Of a stretch of 64,000 bases of DNA, positions 38,667 through 48,091 are shown piece by piece (the first letter of the stretch is position 1; each line of letters starts with the position of its first letter). Made by a program: the position numbers and the translations under genes. Where the stretch lies: positions 1 to 64,000 of the forward strand of contig JANQON010000012.1 of NCBI GenBank assembly GCA_028289605.1, given 5' to 3'. Under the pieces are notes generated by a model. That model was not told the origin of the DNA and did not search any database. It was given only the letters and a program-made list of their open reading frames with translations. Source of the stretch: Hyphococcus sp. (lineage in GTDB: Bacteria; Pseudomonadota; Alphaproteobacteria; Caulobacterales; Parvularculaceae).

Positions 38667-41216
38667 ATGCGCGCAATCGATATCTTGCACACAGGTTTGC
38701 GAATTGCGGCGTTTGTCCTGGCCCTTTTCGGTTCCGCACTCGCCGCCGGGGTTCTCAGGGTCGGGGTCCAGCTTGAGCCGCCCAATCTCGATCCGACCAG
38801 CGGCGCCGCAGCGGCCATAGACGAAATTGTCTACGCTAACGTCTTTGAGGGATTGACGCGCGTCAACGAAGACGGGTCGGTGTCTCCGCTCCTTGCAACG
38901 TCGTGGACCGTTTCCGAGGACGGCCGCATTTATGAGTTTTTGCTGCGCCGGAACGTGCTTTTTCATGACGGCGCCCCGCTAACCGCGAGAGACGTAAAGT
39001 TCTCGCTGGAACGGGCGGGCGCGCCGGATTCGACGAATGCGCAGCGCGCTATTTTTTCAGCCATCCGACACGTTCATGTCGTAGACGATCATCATATTCG
39101 CGTCGAGTTGGCGGAGCCTCTGGGCGCATTGCCGCTTTACCTTGGCTGGGGCGACGCTGTTATCGTTTCAGAAAAAACCGCAGCGTCGAATGCCATCATG
39201 CCCGTGGGAACGGGACCCTTTCAATTCCGGAGTTGGCGCAAAGGCGCTTCTGTGTTGTTGGAGCGCAACGACGCCTATTGGGGCGATCGACCCCAGCTTG
39301 ATGGAGTCAACTTTGTCTTTATTCCCGACCCGGCGGCGGCGTTCGCCGCCCTCATGGCGGGCGACGTCGACGGCTTTCCGAATTATCCGGCGCCGGAGAA
39401 TTTGGCGCTTCTCGAACGGGACGAGCGTTTTCAGATACTCACCGGCACCAGCGAAGGCGAGATTATTCTCGCCGTCAACAATGCAGCGGCGCCGTTTGAC
39501 GACAAACGCGTCCGTCAAGCGCTGAACCACGCGATCGACAAACAGGCCCTCATCGACGGCGCGCTCTACGGGTACGGCCAACCCATCGGCAGTCACTTCC
39601 CGCCCCACCATCCGGCTTATGTGGATCTGTCGGGTCGCTATCCGTACGATCCTGACCGCGCACGCGCACTACTCGCGGAAGCCGGATATCCAAACGGCTT
39701 CGACGCCACCATTATCTTGCCGCCTCCCGCATACGCCCGGCGCTCAGGAGAGGTCATCGCCGCGCAGCTCGCCGAGATTGGAGTGCGGGTCAGGCTGCAA
39801 AACATCGAATGGGCGCAATGGTTGGAGCAAGTATTCTCCAACAAAGGCTATGCGCTGACCATTGTCGCCCATACTGAACCCCTTGATATCGATATCTACG
39901 CGAGAGAGAATTACTACTTTCAATACGCGAATGAACAGTTTCGCTCCGTGATCGCAGCCTTGCGCGCGGAGGCGAATAGCGACGACCGGTCAGCGCTTCT
40001 CAAACAAGCGCAGGAGATCATCGCCGAAGACGCGGTCAATGTCTTCTTGGCGTCGGGACCAAAAATCGGCGTGTGGCGACATGAGGTAAACGGCGTTTGG
40101 CGAAATGCGCCGGTGCAAGCCAATGACATGACCCTCGCCGACGTGGACGGTCGCGCGCCCTTTACGTTCCAACACCAGTCAGCGTCGACCTTTCCTCTTG
40201 TTCCCGTGCTGATCTTGATCGCCGGCGGGCTCATTGCCGTTGTCGGTTGGCGCGCCAAAGCCAGCCCTGCATTTCTCTTGGCGCGTGCGGGCTCGATGAT
40301 ACTCACGCTGTTTGCGGCGTCAGTATTCATTTTCCTGATGCTCGAGATCGCCCCGGGCGACCCAGCTGCTTTTATGATGGGCGTTAATGCCGACCCGGAG
40401 GCGATCCAGGCGCTGCGAGCCGAATTGGGTCTCGATCGATCAGCGTTCACTCGTTACGTCGACTGGTTTGGCGGCGTCGTCCGCGGCGATTTCGGCGAGA
40501 GCTACACATATCGCGTTCCGGTGGCGGAGCTGATCGCCGAACGACTTTGGATCTCCTTGCCCCTTGCCGTCATCGCCTTCGCGATTTCAACGGCCATCGG
40601 CATTCCCGCCGGTTTTTTCGCTGCGTCCCACCAAGACAAGCGATCGGGACGCGTCGTTCGTTCACTGGCGCAGGCCGGCGTGGCGGTTCCAAACTTCTGG
40701 TTCGCCATCCTGCTCGTATCGGTGTTTGCCGTTACCTTCAGATGGTTTTCAGCGGGCGGATTTCCGGGGTGGGAAAACGGCGTCGGGCCTGCATTAAAGG
40801 CGCTCATATTGCCGGCTGTCGCTCTCGCCCTGCCCCAGGCGGCGATCCTGACGCAAATCATGCGCTCATCCATGCTCGAAACGATGCAAAAGGACTATAT
40901 TCGCACTGCGCGAGCAAAAGGCCTTAGACGCAATGACGCGTTGCGTCGCCATGGCCTTCGTAACGCGCTCATACCTGTACTGACGATTTTGGGGCTACAG
41001 TTCGCTTTCCTGATCGCCGGCGGCGTGATCATCGAAAACGTGTTCTATTTGCCTGGCCTCGGACGCCTGGTCTTTCAGGCGATTGCACAGCGCGACCTTG
41101 TTGTCGTCAAGGGCGTGGTCGTAATGCTGGTGTTTGTCGTGGTGTTCGCCGCTTATCTTGTTGATCTCGCCTACGCGGCAGCCGATCCGCGACTTCGAAA
41201 GGGAGGCGCACGGTGA
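38667..41216 (+). CDS. Peptide ABC transporter: substrate-binding protein fused to permease
   Basis: This 849-residue protein joins two normally separate subunits. Residues 1-27 form a signal peptide (GLRIAAFVLALFGSALAAG). Residues 30-495 form a DppA/OppA-type binding protein (GVLRVGVQLEPPNLDP, EIVYANVFEGLTRV, TGPFQFRSW, RQALNHAIDKQALIDGALYG). A membrane segment near 510-530 (VPVLILIAGGLIAVVGW) links to a DppB-type permease (residues 540-849) with ILTQIMRSSMLETMQKDYIRTARAKGLRR (EAA loop) and a final VFAAYLVDLAYAAADPRLR. The ATG at 38667 is near the divergent DUF2520 start. It overlaps the next permease gene by GTGA. A membrane-tethered binding protein would imply one or two binding domains per transporter. 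Confidence 0.88.
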   Translation: MRAIDILHTGLRIAAFVLALFGSALAAGVLRVGVQLEPPNLDPTSGAAAAIDEIVYANVFEGLTRVNEDGSVSPLLATSWTVSEDGRIYEFLLRRNVLFHDGAPLTARDVKFSLERAGAPDSTNAQRAIFSAIRHVHVVDDHHIRVELAEPLGALPLYLGWGDAVIVSEKTAASNAIMPVGTGPFQFRSWRKGASVLLERNDAYWGDRPQLDGVNFVFIPDPAAAFAALMAGDVDGFPNYPAPENLALLERDERFQILTGTSEGEIILAVNNAAAPFDDKRVRQALNHAIDKQALIDGALYGYGQPIGSHFPPHHPAYVDLSGRYPYDPDRARALLAEAGYPNGFDATIILPPPAYARRSGEVIAAQLAEIGVRVRLQNIEWAQWLEQVFSNKGYALTIVAHTEPLDIDIYARENYYFQYANEQFRSVIAALRAEANSDDRSALLKQAQEIIAEDAVNVFLASGPKIGVWRHEVNGVWRNAPVQANDMTLADVDGRAPFTFQHQSASTFPLVPVLILIAGGLIAVVGWRAKASPAFLLARAGSMILTLFAASVFIFLMLEIAPGDPAAFMMGVNADPEAIQALRAELGLDRSAFTRYVDWFGGVVRGDFGESYTYRVPVAELIAERLWISLPLAVIAFAISTAIGIPAGFFAASHQDKRSGRVVRSLAQAGVAVPNFWFAILLVSVFAVTFRWFSAGGFPGWENGVGPALKALILPAVALALPQAAILTQIMRSSMLETMQKDYIRTARAKGLRRNDALRRHGLRNALIPVLTILGLQFAFLIAGGVIIENVFYLPGLGRLVFQAIAQRDLVVVKGVVVMLVFVVVFAAYLVDLAYAAADPRLRKGGAR

Positions 41217-42037
41217 GCCGGCCCGTCCGAACAGCAACATATGCCGGCGCCGGCGTCACCGGCCTGTTTCTGGCCGCCGCGCTCATCTCATTCTTCTGGA
41301 CGCCCCACGATATCGGCGCTCTCAATATCGGCGAACGCCTTCAGCCGCCGTCGCCTGCATATTGGCTGGGAACTGATCCTCTCGGCCGAGACGTTCTTTC
41401 CATCCTGATGGCGGGCGCGCGGGTTTCCATTGCCGTCGCCTTTTTCGCTTTGGGAATTGGCATGGGGATCGGCGTTCCGCTCGGACTGGCGGCAGGCGCC
41501 TATACCGGACCGACGGATGAGGCGGTCATGCGCTTCAGCGATCTTGTCTTTGCGTTTCCGGCGCTCATTCTCGCCATCATTATCGCCGCGGTGTTTGGGG
41601 CCGGCGCCTACACTGTTGTTATCGCCGTCGGCGTTTTCAATATCCCGGTCTTTGCACGGCTGACCCGAGGCGCTTCACTCCCGCTTTGGAAAACCGGCTT
41701 CGTTCTCGCGGCTCGATCCGCGGGCAAGTCCCGCGCCCGAATTGCGGTTGAACACATCCTACCGAACATAGCGGCCGTTCTGGTTGTTCAGGGAACGATC
41801 CAGTTCTCCCTGGCGATTCTGGCGGAAGCGGGCCTCTCTTACGTCGGCCTGGGCGTTCAACCGCCAAACGCGAGCTGGGGCCGAATGCTGGCGGAAAGTC
41901 AAACCCTTGCCGCCGCCGCGCCCTGGCTCGCCGTTTTTCCCGGACTCGCCATCTTTCTGTTTGTATTTGGTTTAAACCTGCTTGGTGAAAGCGTGCGGAG
42001 ACGCTTCGACCTGGGCAGTCAGCGAGCGTTGCTGTGA
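41213..42037 (+). CDS. Peptide ABC transporter permease (DppC-type)
   Basis: The 274-residue inner-membrane protein has an N-terminal membrane segment and the DppC-like start PSPAYWLGTDPLGRDVLSILMAGARVS. The EAA-like loop is in LPLWKTGFVLAARSAGKSRARIAVEHILPNI. GTG start overlaps the previous stop (GTGA). It should pair with the fused permease to form the channel. Confidence 0.92.
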   Translation: MSRPVRTATYAGAGVTGLFLAAALISFFWTPHDIGALNIGERLQPPSPAYWLGTDPLGRDVLSILMAGARVSIAVAFFALGIGMGIGVPLGLAAGAYTGPTDEAVMRFSDLVFAFPALILAIIIAAVFGAGAYTVVIAVGVFNIPVFARLTRGASLPLWKTGFVLAARSAGKSRARIAVEHILPNIAAVLVVQGTIQFSLAILAEAGLSYVGLGVQPPNASWGRMLAESQTLAAAAPWLAVFPGLAIFLFVFGLNLLGESVRRRFDLGSQRALL

Positions 42038-43653
42038 CGATTGTTCTCGACATCCAGGACCTTCGACTGTCGATTGATAATCGTTCAATCTTGGACGGCG
42101 TCTCTCTCGCATTATCGGCAGGCAAAATTACCGCACTGGTTGGACGATCCGGCTCTGGCAAATCGATGACGGCTTTCGCGACAATGGGTTTGCTGCCCAG
42201 GTCGGCGCGCGTGAACGGGGATCTGTTTTTTGAAAAGCGGAACTTGGCCTTGCTCAATGACGCTGACATGAGCGCCCTGCGCGGCGCGTCAATCTCGATG
42301 ATCTTTCAAGAGCCGATGACAGCGTTAAATCCGTTGCAGACCATCGAAAACCAGATTGCGGAGGTGTTTCTCACGCACCAAAGCCTCACCGCGGACGATG
42401 CTCGCGGCAAGGCGCATGACCTTCTTGAGCGCGTCGGCATGGCGCCGAGCACGCTTTCCCCTGAACGGTATCCCCACGAGCTATCAGGCGGGCAACGCCA
42501 ACGGGTCATCATCGCCATGGCCCTCGCATTGAAGCCGTCGATCGTCATGGCCGATGAGCCGACCACCGCCCTTGATGCGTCGACGCAGCGCGACATCCTC
42601 GAACTTCTCAAGTCGTTGTGTGTGGACGACAACATCGCCCTGATGCTGATCACTCACGACCTGGCTGTCGTCGCCGACATTGCGGACGACATCGCCGTGA
42701 TCCAGAAAGGCCGGATTATCGAGCAGGCGCCGAAGACCGACATCGCAAAAAAGGTCTCCGAGGGCGCCTATTCCGAACTCATGGGCGCCAGGCAGGCCAC
42801 GCCTCAGACAACGCCTCCGCGTTCTCAGAGACGGCCTGTTCTGCGCGTTTCAGACCTCTCTTGCGCTTATCCGAAACACGCATCAGGACTTTACTTCAAG
42901 AAAGAGCGCTTTCTCGCAGTTAAGGATGTGTCGCTGGCGGTCGAAGCCGGCGAATGTCTCGGCATTGTCGGCGAGTCGGGATCCGGCAAATCCACGCTCG
43001 CCCGGGCGCTTGTCGGTCTGGAGTCTTTGGCCGCCGGCGAGATCGAAATCGATGGCGCATCGGTAAACGTCAAACGAAAGACGGACATGTTGCGCCTCTG
43101 GCGCCAAATCCAGATCGTTTTTCAAGACCCTTATTCGAGTTTCAATCCCCGCCACACCGTCGCGCAGATCGTTTCAGAGCCGCTGCATTTGCTCGGGCAG
43201 ACCTTGACCGCGGCCGCGCGACGCGAGCGTGTGACGGACGCGCTTGAATCTGTCGGCCTGAAAGCGGAGCATGCCGCGCGGTCGCCTGATGCGTTTTCCG
43301 GCGGGCAGCGCCAGCGCATCGCGCTGGCGCGCGCCCTCATCATTAATCCCTCACTGATCATCCTCGATGAAGCGACCTCCGCCCTCGACTCCGCTGCGCG
43401 AAACCGTGTCTTGTCTTTGCTGTCCGACTTGCGCGTTTCACGGGGCGTCAGTCTTCTCTTCATTTCCCACGACCTCGCCGTTATCCGCGGCGTCGCCAAT
43501 CGAATCGCAGTGATGAAGTCCGGCGAAATCATCGAGACCGGTGCGACAGAAGAGATCTTCTCCCATCCGCGCCATGACTATACGAGAAAGCTCGTCGCCG
43601 CAGCGGAAGAATTGGCCGCTGCGTTAGACAATCTGCGCTCCGGCGCTTTATAA
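42034..43653 (+). CDS. Double ATP-binding protein of peptide ABC transporter (DppD-DppF fusion)
   Basis: The 539-residue cytoplasmic protein contains two complete ABC ATPase domains. Domain 1 (residues 1-250) has Walker A GRSGSGKSM, signature LSGGQRQRV and Walker B VMADEPTTALD. Domain 2 (from about 270) has GESGSGKSTLA, FSGGQRQRIA and IILDEATSALD. Such fused DppD-DppF forms occur in peptide and related transporters. GTG start overlaps the permease stop. The P1 peptidase gene follows 20 bp downstream. Confidence 0.93.
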   Translation: MTIVLDIQDLRLSIDNRSILDGVSLALSAGKITALVGRSGSGKSMTAFATMGLLPRSARVNGDLFFEKRNLALLNDADMSALRGASISMIFQEPMTALNPLQTIENQIAEVFLTHQSLTADDARGKAHDLLERVGMAPSTLSPERYPHELSGGQRQRVIIAMALALKPSIVMADEPTTALDASTQRDILELLKSLCVDDNIALMLITHDLAVVADIADDIAVIQKGRIIEQAPKTDIAKKVSEGAYSELMGARQATPQTTPPRSQRRPVLRVSDLSCAYPKHASGLYFKKERFLAVKDVSLAVEAGECLGIVGESGSGKSTLARALVGLESLAAGEIEIDGASVNVKRKTDMLRLWRQIQIVFQDPYSSFNPRHTVAQIVSEPLHLLGQTLTAAARRERVTDALESVGLKAEHAARSPDAFSGGQRQRIALARALIINPSLIILDEATSALDSAARNRVLSLLSDLRVSRGVSLLFISHDLAVIRGVANRIAVMKSGEIIETGATEEIFSHPRHDYTRKLVAAAEELAAALDNLRSGAL

Positions 43654-43673
43654 GTCTGTGCCCAAAGGAGCGA

Positions 43674-44669
43674 TTGTTGCTGAAAACCGGACCCCGCAAT
43701 CTGATCACGGACGTGGAGGGCGTCGCCGTCGGCAACGCTGCGTGCGACAAAACAAAGTCAGGCGTCACTGTCCTGCGCTGCGCGCGCCCGTTTGTCGCCG
43801 CCGTCGACCTGCGCGGCGGCGCGCCGGCGACGCGGGAAATTAATGTTCTGAACGCTGAAAATCTTGTCGGCCGCGCAGACGCGATTGCGCTTTCCGGCGG
43901 GTCGGTTTTCGGTCTCGCCGCGGCTGACGGGGCGACCCAGTTTCTCAGTCGCGCCAATGTCGGTTTGCGTCTTACCGAATCGAGTCCCGCGATCCCGATC
44001 GTGCCGGCCGCATCGCTCCACGATCTTGGCAATGACGGCGACAAGGACTGGGGGGAAACCTCGCCTTATTCTGCGCTTGGTGCGGAAGCCTGCGAGGCGG
44101 CGGGCGACGATTTCCAACTGGGGTCGGTTGGGGCCGGAACCGGCGCCATGGCCGGCGTCAAGAAAGGCGGACTGGGTTCAGCCTCCATCATACTTGAGCA
44201 CGGCGTCAGCGTCGGCGCGCTCGCGGCTGTTAATCCGGTCGGCTCGGTCTATATGAGCGACGGCGAAACGTTTCACGCCTGGCCTTACGAAATCGACGAC
44301 GAATTCGGCGGACGCCCGCCGCCGTCGAAACGCGAACCATCCTCTCCTTTTCCGCCGGGCGCGCGCCTTTCAGCGTCGCCGGCGGCGCGCGAAAACACGA
44401 CGCTCGCCATTATCGCAACCAGCGCAGACCTAAGCGGGGTCGAAGCCAAGCGCGTCGCAATGATGGCCCATGACGGTCTCGCGCGGGCGATCAGGCCCGC
44501 CCACACGATTTTTGACGGCGATTTAGTCTTCGCCGTCGCCACCGCAGCGACGCCCTGGCAGCAAGGCGACGCGGCGCCGCGGACGGTAACGGTCGCTGCA
44601 ATCGGCGCGGCGGCGGCCGATTGCCTGGCGCGCGCCGTCGCCCGCGGCGTTTATGAAGCGAACCGCTAG
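43674..44669 (+). CDS. P1-family (DmpA-like) aminopeptidase
   Basis: The 331-residue protein resembles DmpA/P1 peptidases, self-cleaving Ntn-like aminopeptidases. It has NLITDVEGVAVGNA, LSGGSVFGLAAADG and VGAGTGAMAGVKKGGLGSASI, with the nucleophile serine in the GLGSAS stretch. AAAGGAG at 43664-43670 precedes two TTG codons, 43674 and 43677. The second has better spacing. It follows the peptide transporter by 20 bp, so imported peptides may be its substrates (inference). Confidence 0.85.
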   Translation: MLLKTGPRNLITDVEGVAVGNAACDKTKSGVTVLRCARPFVAAVDLRGGAPATREINVLNAENLVGRADAIALSGGSVFGLAAADGATQFLSRANVGLRLTESSPAIPIVPAASLHDLGNDGDKDWGETSPYSALGAEACEAAGDDFQLGSVGAGTGAMAGVKKGGLGSASIILEHGVSVGALAAVNPVGSVYMSDGETFHAWPYEIDDEFGGRPPPSKREPSSPFPPGARLSASPAARENTTLAIIATSADLSGVEAKRVAMMAHDGLARAIRPAHTIFDGDLVFAVATAATPWQQGDAAPRTVTVAAIGAAAADCLARAVARGVYEANR

Positions 44670-44751
44670 CTTTTTTGCGTCCCGGCCCGATAATTGAATG
44701 CTTGCCGGTACACCTTGCCGCCGCCGTTAACCAAAAGGCCGAAGCCGCCTC

Positions 44752-46074
44752 ATGCGAGACCTTCTTCTCCTAAGCGCCATTGTCGGCCTTCTTGCATTGG
44801 CGATCAGACGACCCTTTATCGGTCTTTTGGCGTGGGCGTGGTTCACCATCATGACACCGCACCAACTCGCCTATGGCGTTTACGGCGTCCCTCTCAACGT
44901 CCTGATCGCGGGCGCGACCCTGGTTGCTTATGCGGCTTCCGGCGAAATGGCGAAGTTCAGGCTCGATCCGGTCATCGCAGCCATCATTGCGCTCGCGGGC
45001 TGGATAACGCTTTCCCAGTTCTTTTCCCTGGATGCTGAAAACTCTGCGCCCTACGCGGACCGACTACTGAAGACGCTGCTGTTCATCTTGCTTTGCGCCC
45101 AGATGGCGACCAGCAAGCTTCGCATTCACGCGCTGATTTGGACGCTGGTTGCAGGCGTTGGCTTTTTCGCTGCGAAGGGTGCGATCTTTACGGTGATGAC
45201 GCTCGGCGAATTCCGCGTGCAGGGTTTGCCGGACACGGTGCTTGAGGACAACAATCACTTTGCAATTGCAACCGCGACCATTCTTCCGCTGATCCTGTAT
45301 CTCCAGGCTCAGGCGAAAGCCGCGTGGCTGCGACATGGGCTCGTCGCCCTGTTCGTACTGTCGGTCTTCGCGGTTATCGGCACCCATTCCCGCGGCGGTC
45401 TGATCGCGCTTGTCGCCTTCGCCGGATTGTTCTGGCTGCGTTCAAAACACAAAGCCCTGTTGGCGGCGGGGCTGGTCGCCCTGATGATACCGGCGATCGC
45501 CTTTATGCCGGCGAAGTGGACCGAACGCATGACGACGATCACCTCGGCGGCGGAAGACAAATCTTTCATGGGCCGCGTCGACGCCTGGTTCATCAGCTAC
45601 AAACTGGCCGTGGCCAACCCTGTGACCGGCGCAGGCCTTCGCAACTCTTATCAGCATGACATCGCGGTCAAGGTCGATCCGATCCGCGGCGAACGCGCCC
45701 GCGCAGCTCATAGCATTTACTTTGAGATGCTGGGCGGCGCCGGATTTGTCGGACTGTTCATCTACCTTACGCTGCTCGGCGGCGCTTTCATCGCAGCCTG
45801 GCGGGTGTTCGCAAGGCGGCGCGAGCCGGACATGGAGCCATGGAAACCGGAGCTCGCGCGTTCCATTCAGGCGTCGCTGATCGTGTTCGGGATCGGCGGG
45901 GCGTCCGTCTCGATGGAAATGTGGGACGGCTATCTGATCATTGTCGCCTGTGCCAGCGCACTGTCGTTCCTGGCGAAACCGCAACCGACCGGGCCGCGAT
46001 ACGCCCTGCGCGCGCCTGGACAGATCGAAGGAACGACCGGGCGCCGCGCGGCGGTTTCCATTCAGAGAAGCTAG
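44752..46074 (+). CDS. Putative O-glycosylation/O-antigen ligase family membrane protein
   Basis: The 440-residue multi-pass protein resembles the exosortase-A-associated O-glycosylation ligase group, within the O-antigen ligase/polymerase superfamily. It has about ten hydrophobic segments, VLEDNNHFAIATATILP, GTHSRGGLIALV and a large periplasmic loop (WFISYKLAVANPVTGAGLRNSY). Some relatives occur beside exosortase genes, none of which is in the window. Its end overlaps the CDF gene by 4 bp in convergent orientation. The substrate is unknown. Confidence 0.8.
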   Translation: MRDLLLLSAIVGLLALAIRRPFIGLLAWAWFTIMTPHQLAYGVYGVPLNVLIAGATLVAYAASGEMAKFRLDPVIAAIIALAGWITLSQFFSLDAENSAPYADRLLKTLLFILLCAQMATSKLRIHALIWTLVAGVGFFAAKGAIFTVMTLGEFRVQGLPDTVLEDNNHFAIATATILPLILYLQAQAKAAWLRHGLVALFVLSVFAVIGTHSRGGLIALVAFAGLFWLRSKHKALLAAGLVALMIPAIAFMPAKWTERMTTITSAAEDKSFMGRVDAWFISYKLAVANPVTGAGLRNSYQHDIAVKVDPIRGERARAAHSIYFEMLGGAGFVGLFIYLTLLGGAFIAAWRVFARRREPDMEPWKPELARSIQASLIVFGIGGASVSMEMWDGYLIIVACASALSFLAKPQPTGPRYALRAPGQIEGTTGRRAAVSIQRS

Positions 46075-47069
46075 CGTTCGTTTGCGGCCAACGCCGATGC
46101 GGGCGGCTGACGCTCGCGCAGCACCGACGCGCCTTCCGCGACAGTGACCGACTCAACCGTCGGGCGGGGATCGGGATCCTCGCCGTAGTCCGGACATTCG
46201 CCGCCGACGTCAATTTGCACCGTGCTATGCCTCAGGCCGTGGGTCCGCGACAGGTACTGTTTGACCGCTTTTAACGCCGCCGGAGAATGCGCCGCGTCAT
46301 CCACGCAGGCGTGCAATGTGATCCGCGGATGTTCCGGGGTCAGTTGCCAGATTCGAATATCGTGTACGTCTTTAATTTCGGGGACCGCCGACTTGATTCC
46401 CGCCGACAAAGCGGCGACGTCGATGTGTTTAGGAGCGCCTTCCAGCAGGATCAGCCCGGTCTCCCGAAGAAGCCGCGCCGCCGATACGCCGATCAGAACG
46501 GCGACGATAATGGACAGGATCGGGTCAATCCGAACCCACCCGGTGAACATGATGACAATCGCGCCGATGATCGCCGCAACCGAACCGAGCAGATCGCCGA
46601 GGACATGCAACAGCGCGCCGCGAATGTTGAGATCCTGCTCGCCCGGCCGATGTAAGATCAGAAACGCAGCCACATTCGCGAGGAAGCCCGCCGCTGCGAT
46701 CCACAGCATCAGCGGCGCGTCGACATCGACCGGCGTCATGAACCGCTTGACCGCCTCCACCGCGATCCAGGCAATCAGTACAGTCAGGAGAACGCCGTTG
46801 ACGAAGGCCGCAAGCACTTGCGCGCGGCGGTAGCCAAAATGCAGCGAGGAGTCTGCGGGGCGCATGGCGAAAATCTGGGCGCTGGCGGCAAGGCCGAGCG
46901 CGAACGCATCTGTGAGCATGTGCGTCGCGTCGGCGAGCAGCGCCAGGGACCCTGACAGCAATCCGCCGACCGCCTCGACGATCATAAACGTTACGATCAC
47001 CCCGAACGCCAGAAGCAGCCGGCGGCTGTTTGAGGCGGCATTGTCGGAATGATGCGTGCAATTTGTCAT
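46071..47069 (-). CDS. Cation diffusion facilitator metal exporter
   Basis: The 332-residue protein has six membrane segments and the CDF metal sites HMLTDAFAL (HxxxD) and HVLGDLLGS. A C-terminal cytoplasmic domain (VHDIRIWQLTPEHPRITLHACV) follows. The N-terminus is His-containing (CTHHSDN), as in ZnT/CzcD types. The likely role is export of Zn2+ or related metals. It is divergent from a ZIP transporter with a shared 236-bp gap. Confidence 0.92.
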   Translation of the reverse strand: MTNCTHHSDNAASNSRRLLLAFGVIVTFMIVEAVGGLLSGSLALLADATHMLTDAFALGLAASAQIFAMRPADSSLHFGYRRAQVLAAFVNGVLLTVLIAWIAVEAVKRFMTPVDVDAPLMLWIAAAGFLANVAAFLILHRPGEQDLNIRGALLHVLGDLLGSVAAIIGAIVIMFTGWVRIDPILSIIVAVLIGVSAARLLRETGLILLEGAPKHIDVAALSAGIKSAVPEIKDVHDIRIWQLTPEHPRITLHACVDDAAHSPAALKAVKQYLSRTHGLRHSTVQIDVGGECPDYGEDPDPRPTVESVTVAEGASVLRERQPPASALAANER

Positions 47070-47230
47070 GCGTCAGTCAAGTGTTCTCGAGACGCCGGTT
47101 GAAACCCCTCCGCCGGACCATAGTCCTGAATGCCGGCCCACAGCAAGGAATTAGAAGGCGATGATAAGGAAGTTTCAGATGCCTTGCATTTTAGCCAGAT
47201 GCTTCTGGCGCCGCGAAAAAATGGTGACGT

Positions 47231-47242
47231 GATAACATTATC
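47231..47242. promoter_or_regulatory. Palindromic operator candidate between CDF and ZIP genes
   Basis: GATAACATTATC is a palindrome of two 5-bp arms (GATAA/TTATC) with a CA centre. It lies in the CDF-ZIP gap, 64 bp before the probable ZIP start. Its length and AT-rich core recall metalloregulator (Zur-like) operators, but the match is not specific. Nothing else in the gap looks like a gene. Confidence 0.35.
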
Positions 47243-47305
47243 CCTGCTAGCTTGCGGGCCACGGAGCGCGGCGGGGCGCGTCTTCGGGAAGGGGTGGCTG
47301 CAGTT

Positions 47306-48064
47306 GTGTTTTCCTGGCTTGCGACGATAGACGGGCTCAGCGCGAGCCTGATGGCGGCGGGCATCAGCGTCCTCGGCATTCTCGCAGTTGCAACGACGGG
47401 CGCGATTGCCGAGCGGAACAGCGGATACTTTTCGGCCTTCGCCGTCGGTTTACTGTCGGTGGGGGTGCTTTTTCACCTGATACCGGAAGCGCTCGAGGCG
47501 TCCGGATCCGCCATCAGCTGGGTCGCCGGCGGTTTCGCCGTCATGGTGCTGATCGGCATCGCAGTCCAGCTCAGCGTTAACCAGAGCGCTGACGGGCCAG
47601 CCCTCACTTTCGGTTATGCATCCATCATCGGTCTCGCCGCCCATTCCTTTCTCGACGGCGTGATCTACGCCGCCGCCTTCGCAGAGGCCGCCTTCACCGG
47701 CTGGGTCACCACGGGCGGACTGATGCTGCACGAGTTTCCGGAGGGCATCATCGCCTATTTCCTTTTGGCTCAGGCGGGCGTGCCGCCCGTGCGCTCATTC
47801 GTTCTCGCCTTTTTCGCCGCCGCGTTCACAACAGTGGCCGGCGCATTTGCGGCGAACTCAGTCGTCGGCCTGACCGAAGGCCCGCCGCTGACAGCGATGT
47901 TGGGCGCTGCGGCCGGCGCCCTAATTTATGTTCTAATCGTTCATCTCGGGCCGCACGCGGCCCGGGCGCCCGGCCGACGCGGATACTTGTTCGCCCAATT
48001 GGGCGCGGCTGTCGGGATCGCAACACTCATCCTGAACAATGTAGGCGGCGGTCATCACCATTAA
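47306..48064 (+). CDS. ZIP-family metal transporter
   Basis: The 252-residue protein has about eight membrane segments and the ZIP motifs AAHSFLDGVIYAAAF and MLHEFPEGIIAYFLL in adjacent helices. A C-terminal GGGHHH tail is present. ZIP proteins import Zn2+, Fe2+ or similar ions into the cytoplasm. GTG at 47306 follows GGGAAGGGG. A TTG at 47252 would add 18 residues. With the divergent CDF exporter it may balance zinc. Confidence 0.85.
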   Translation: MFSWLATIDGLSASLMAAGISVLGILAVATTGAIAERNSGYFSAFAVGLLSVGVLFHLIPEALEASGSAISWVAGGFAVMVLIGIAVQLSVNQSADGPALTFGYASIIGLAAHSFLDGVIYAAAFAEAAFTGWVTTGGLMLHEFPEGIIAYFLLAQAGVPPVRSFVLAFFAAAFTTVAGAFAANSVVGLTEGPPLTAMLGAAAGALIYVLIVHLGPHAARAPGRRGYLFAQLGAAVGIATLILNNVGGGHHH

Positions 48065-48091
48065 CCGCCGCGACCGCTTCCGGGCGCGCCT

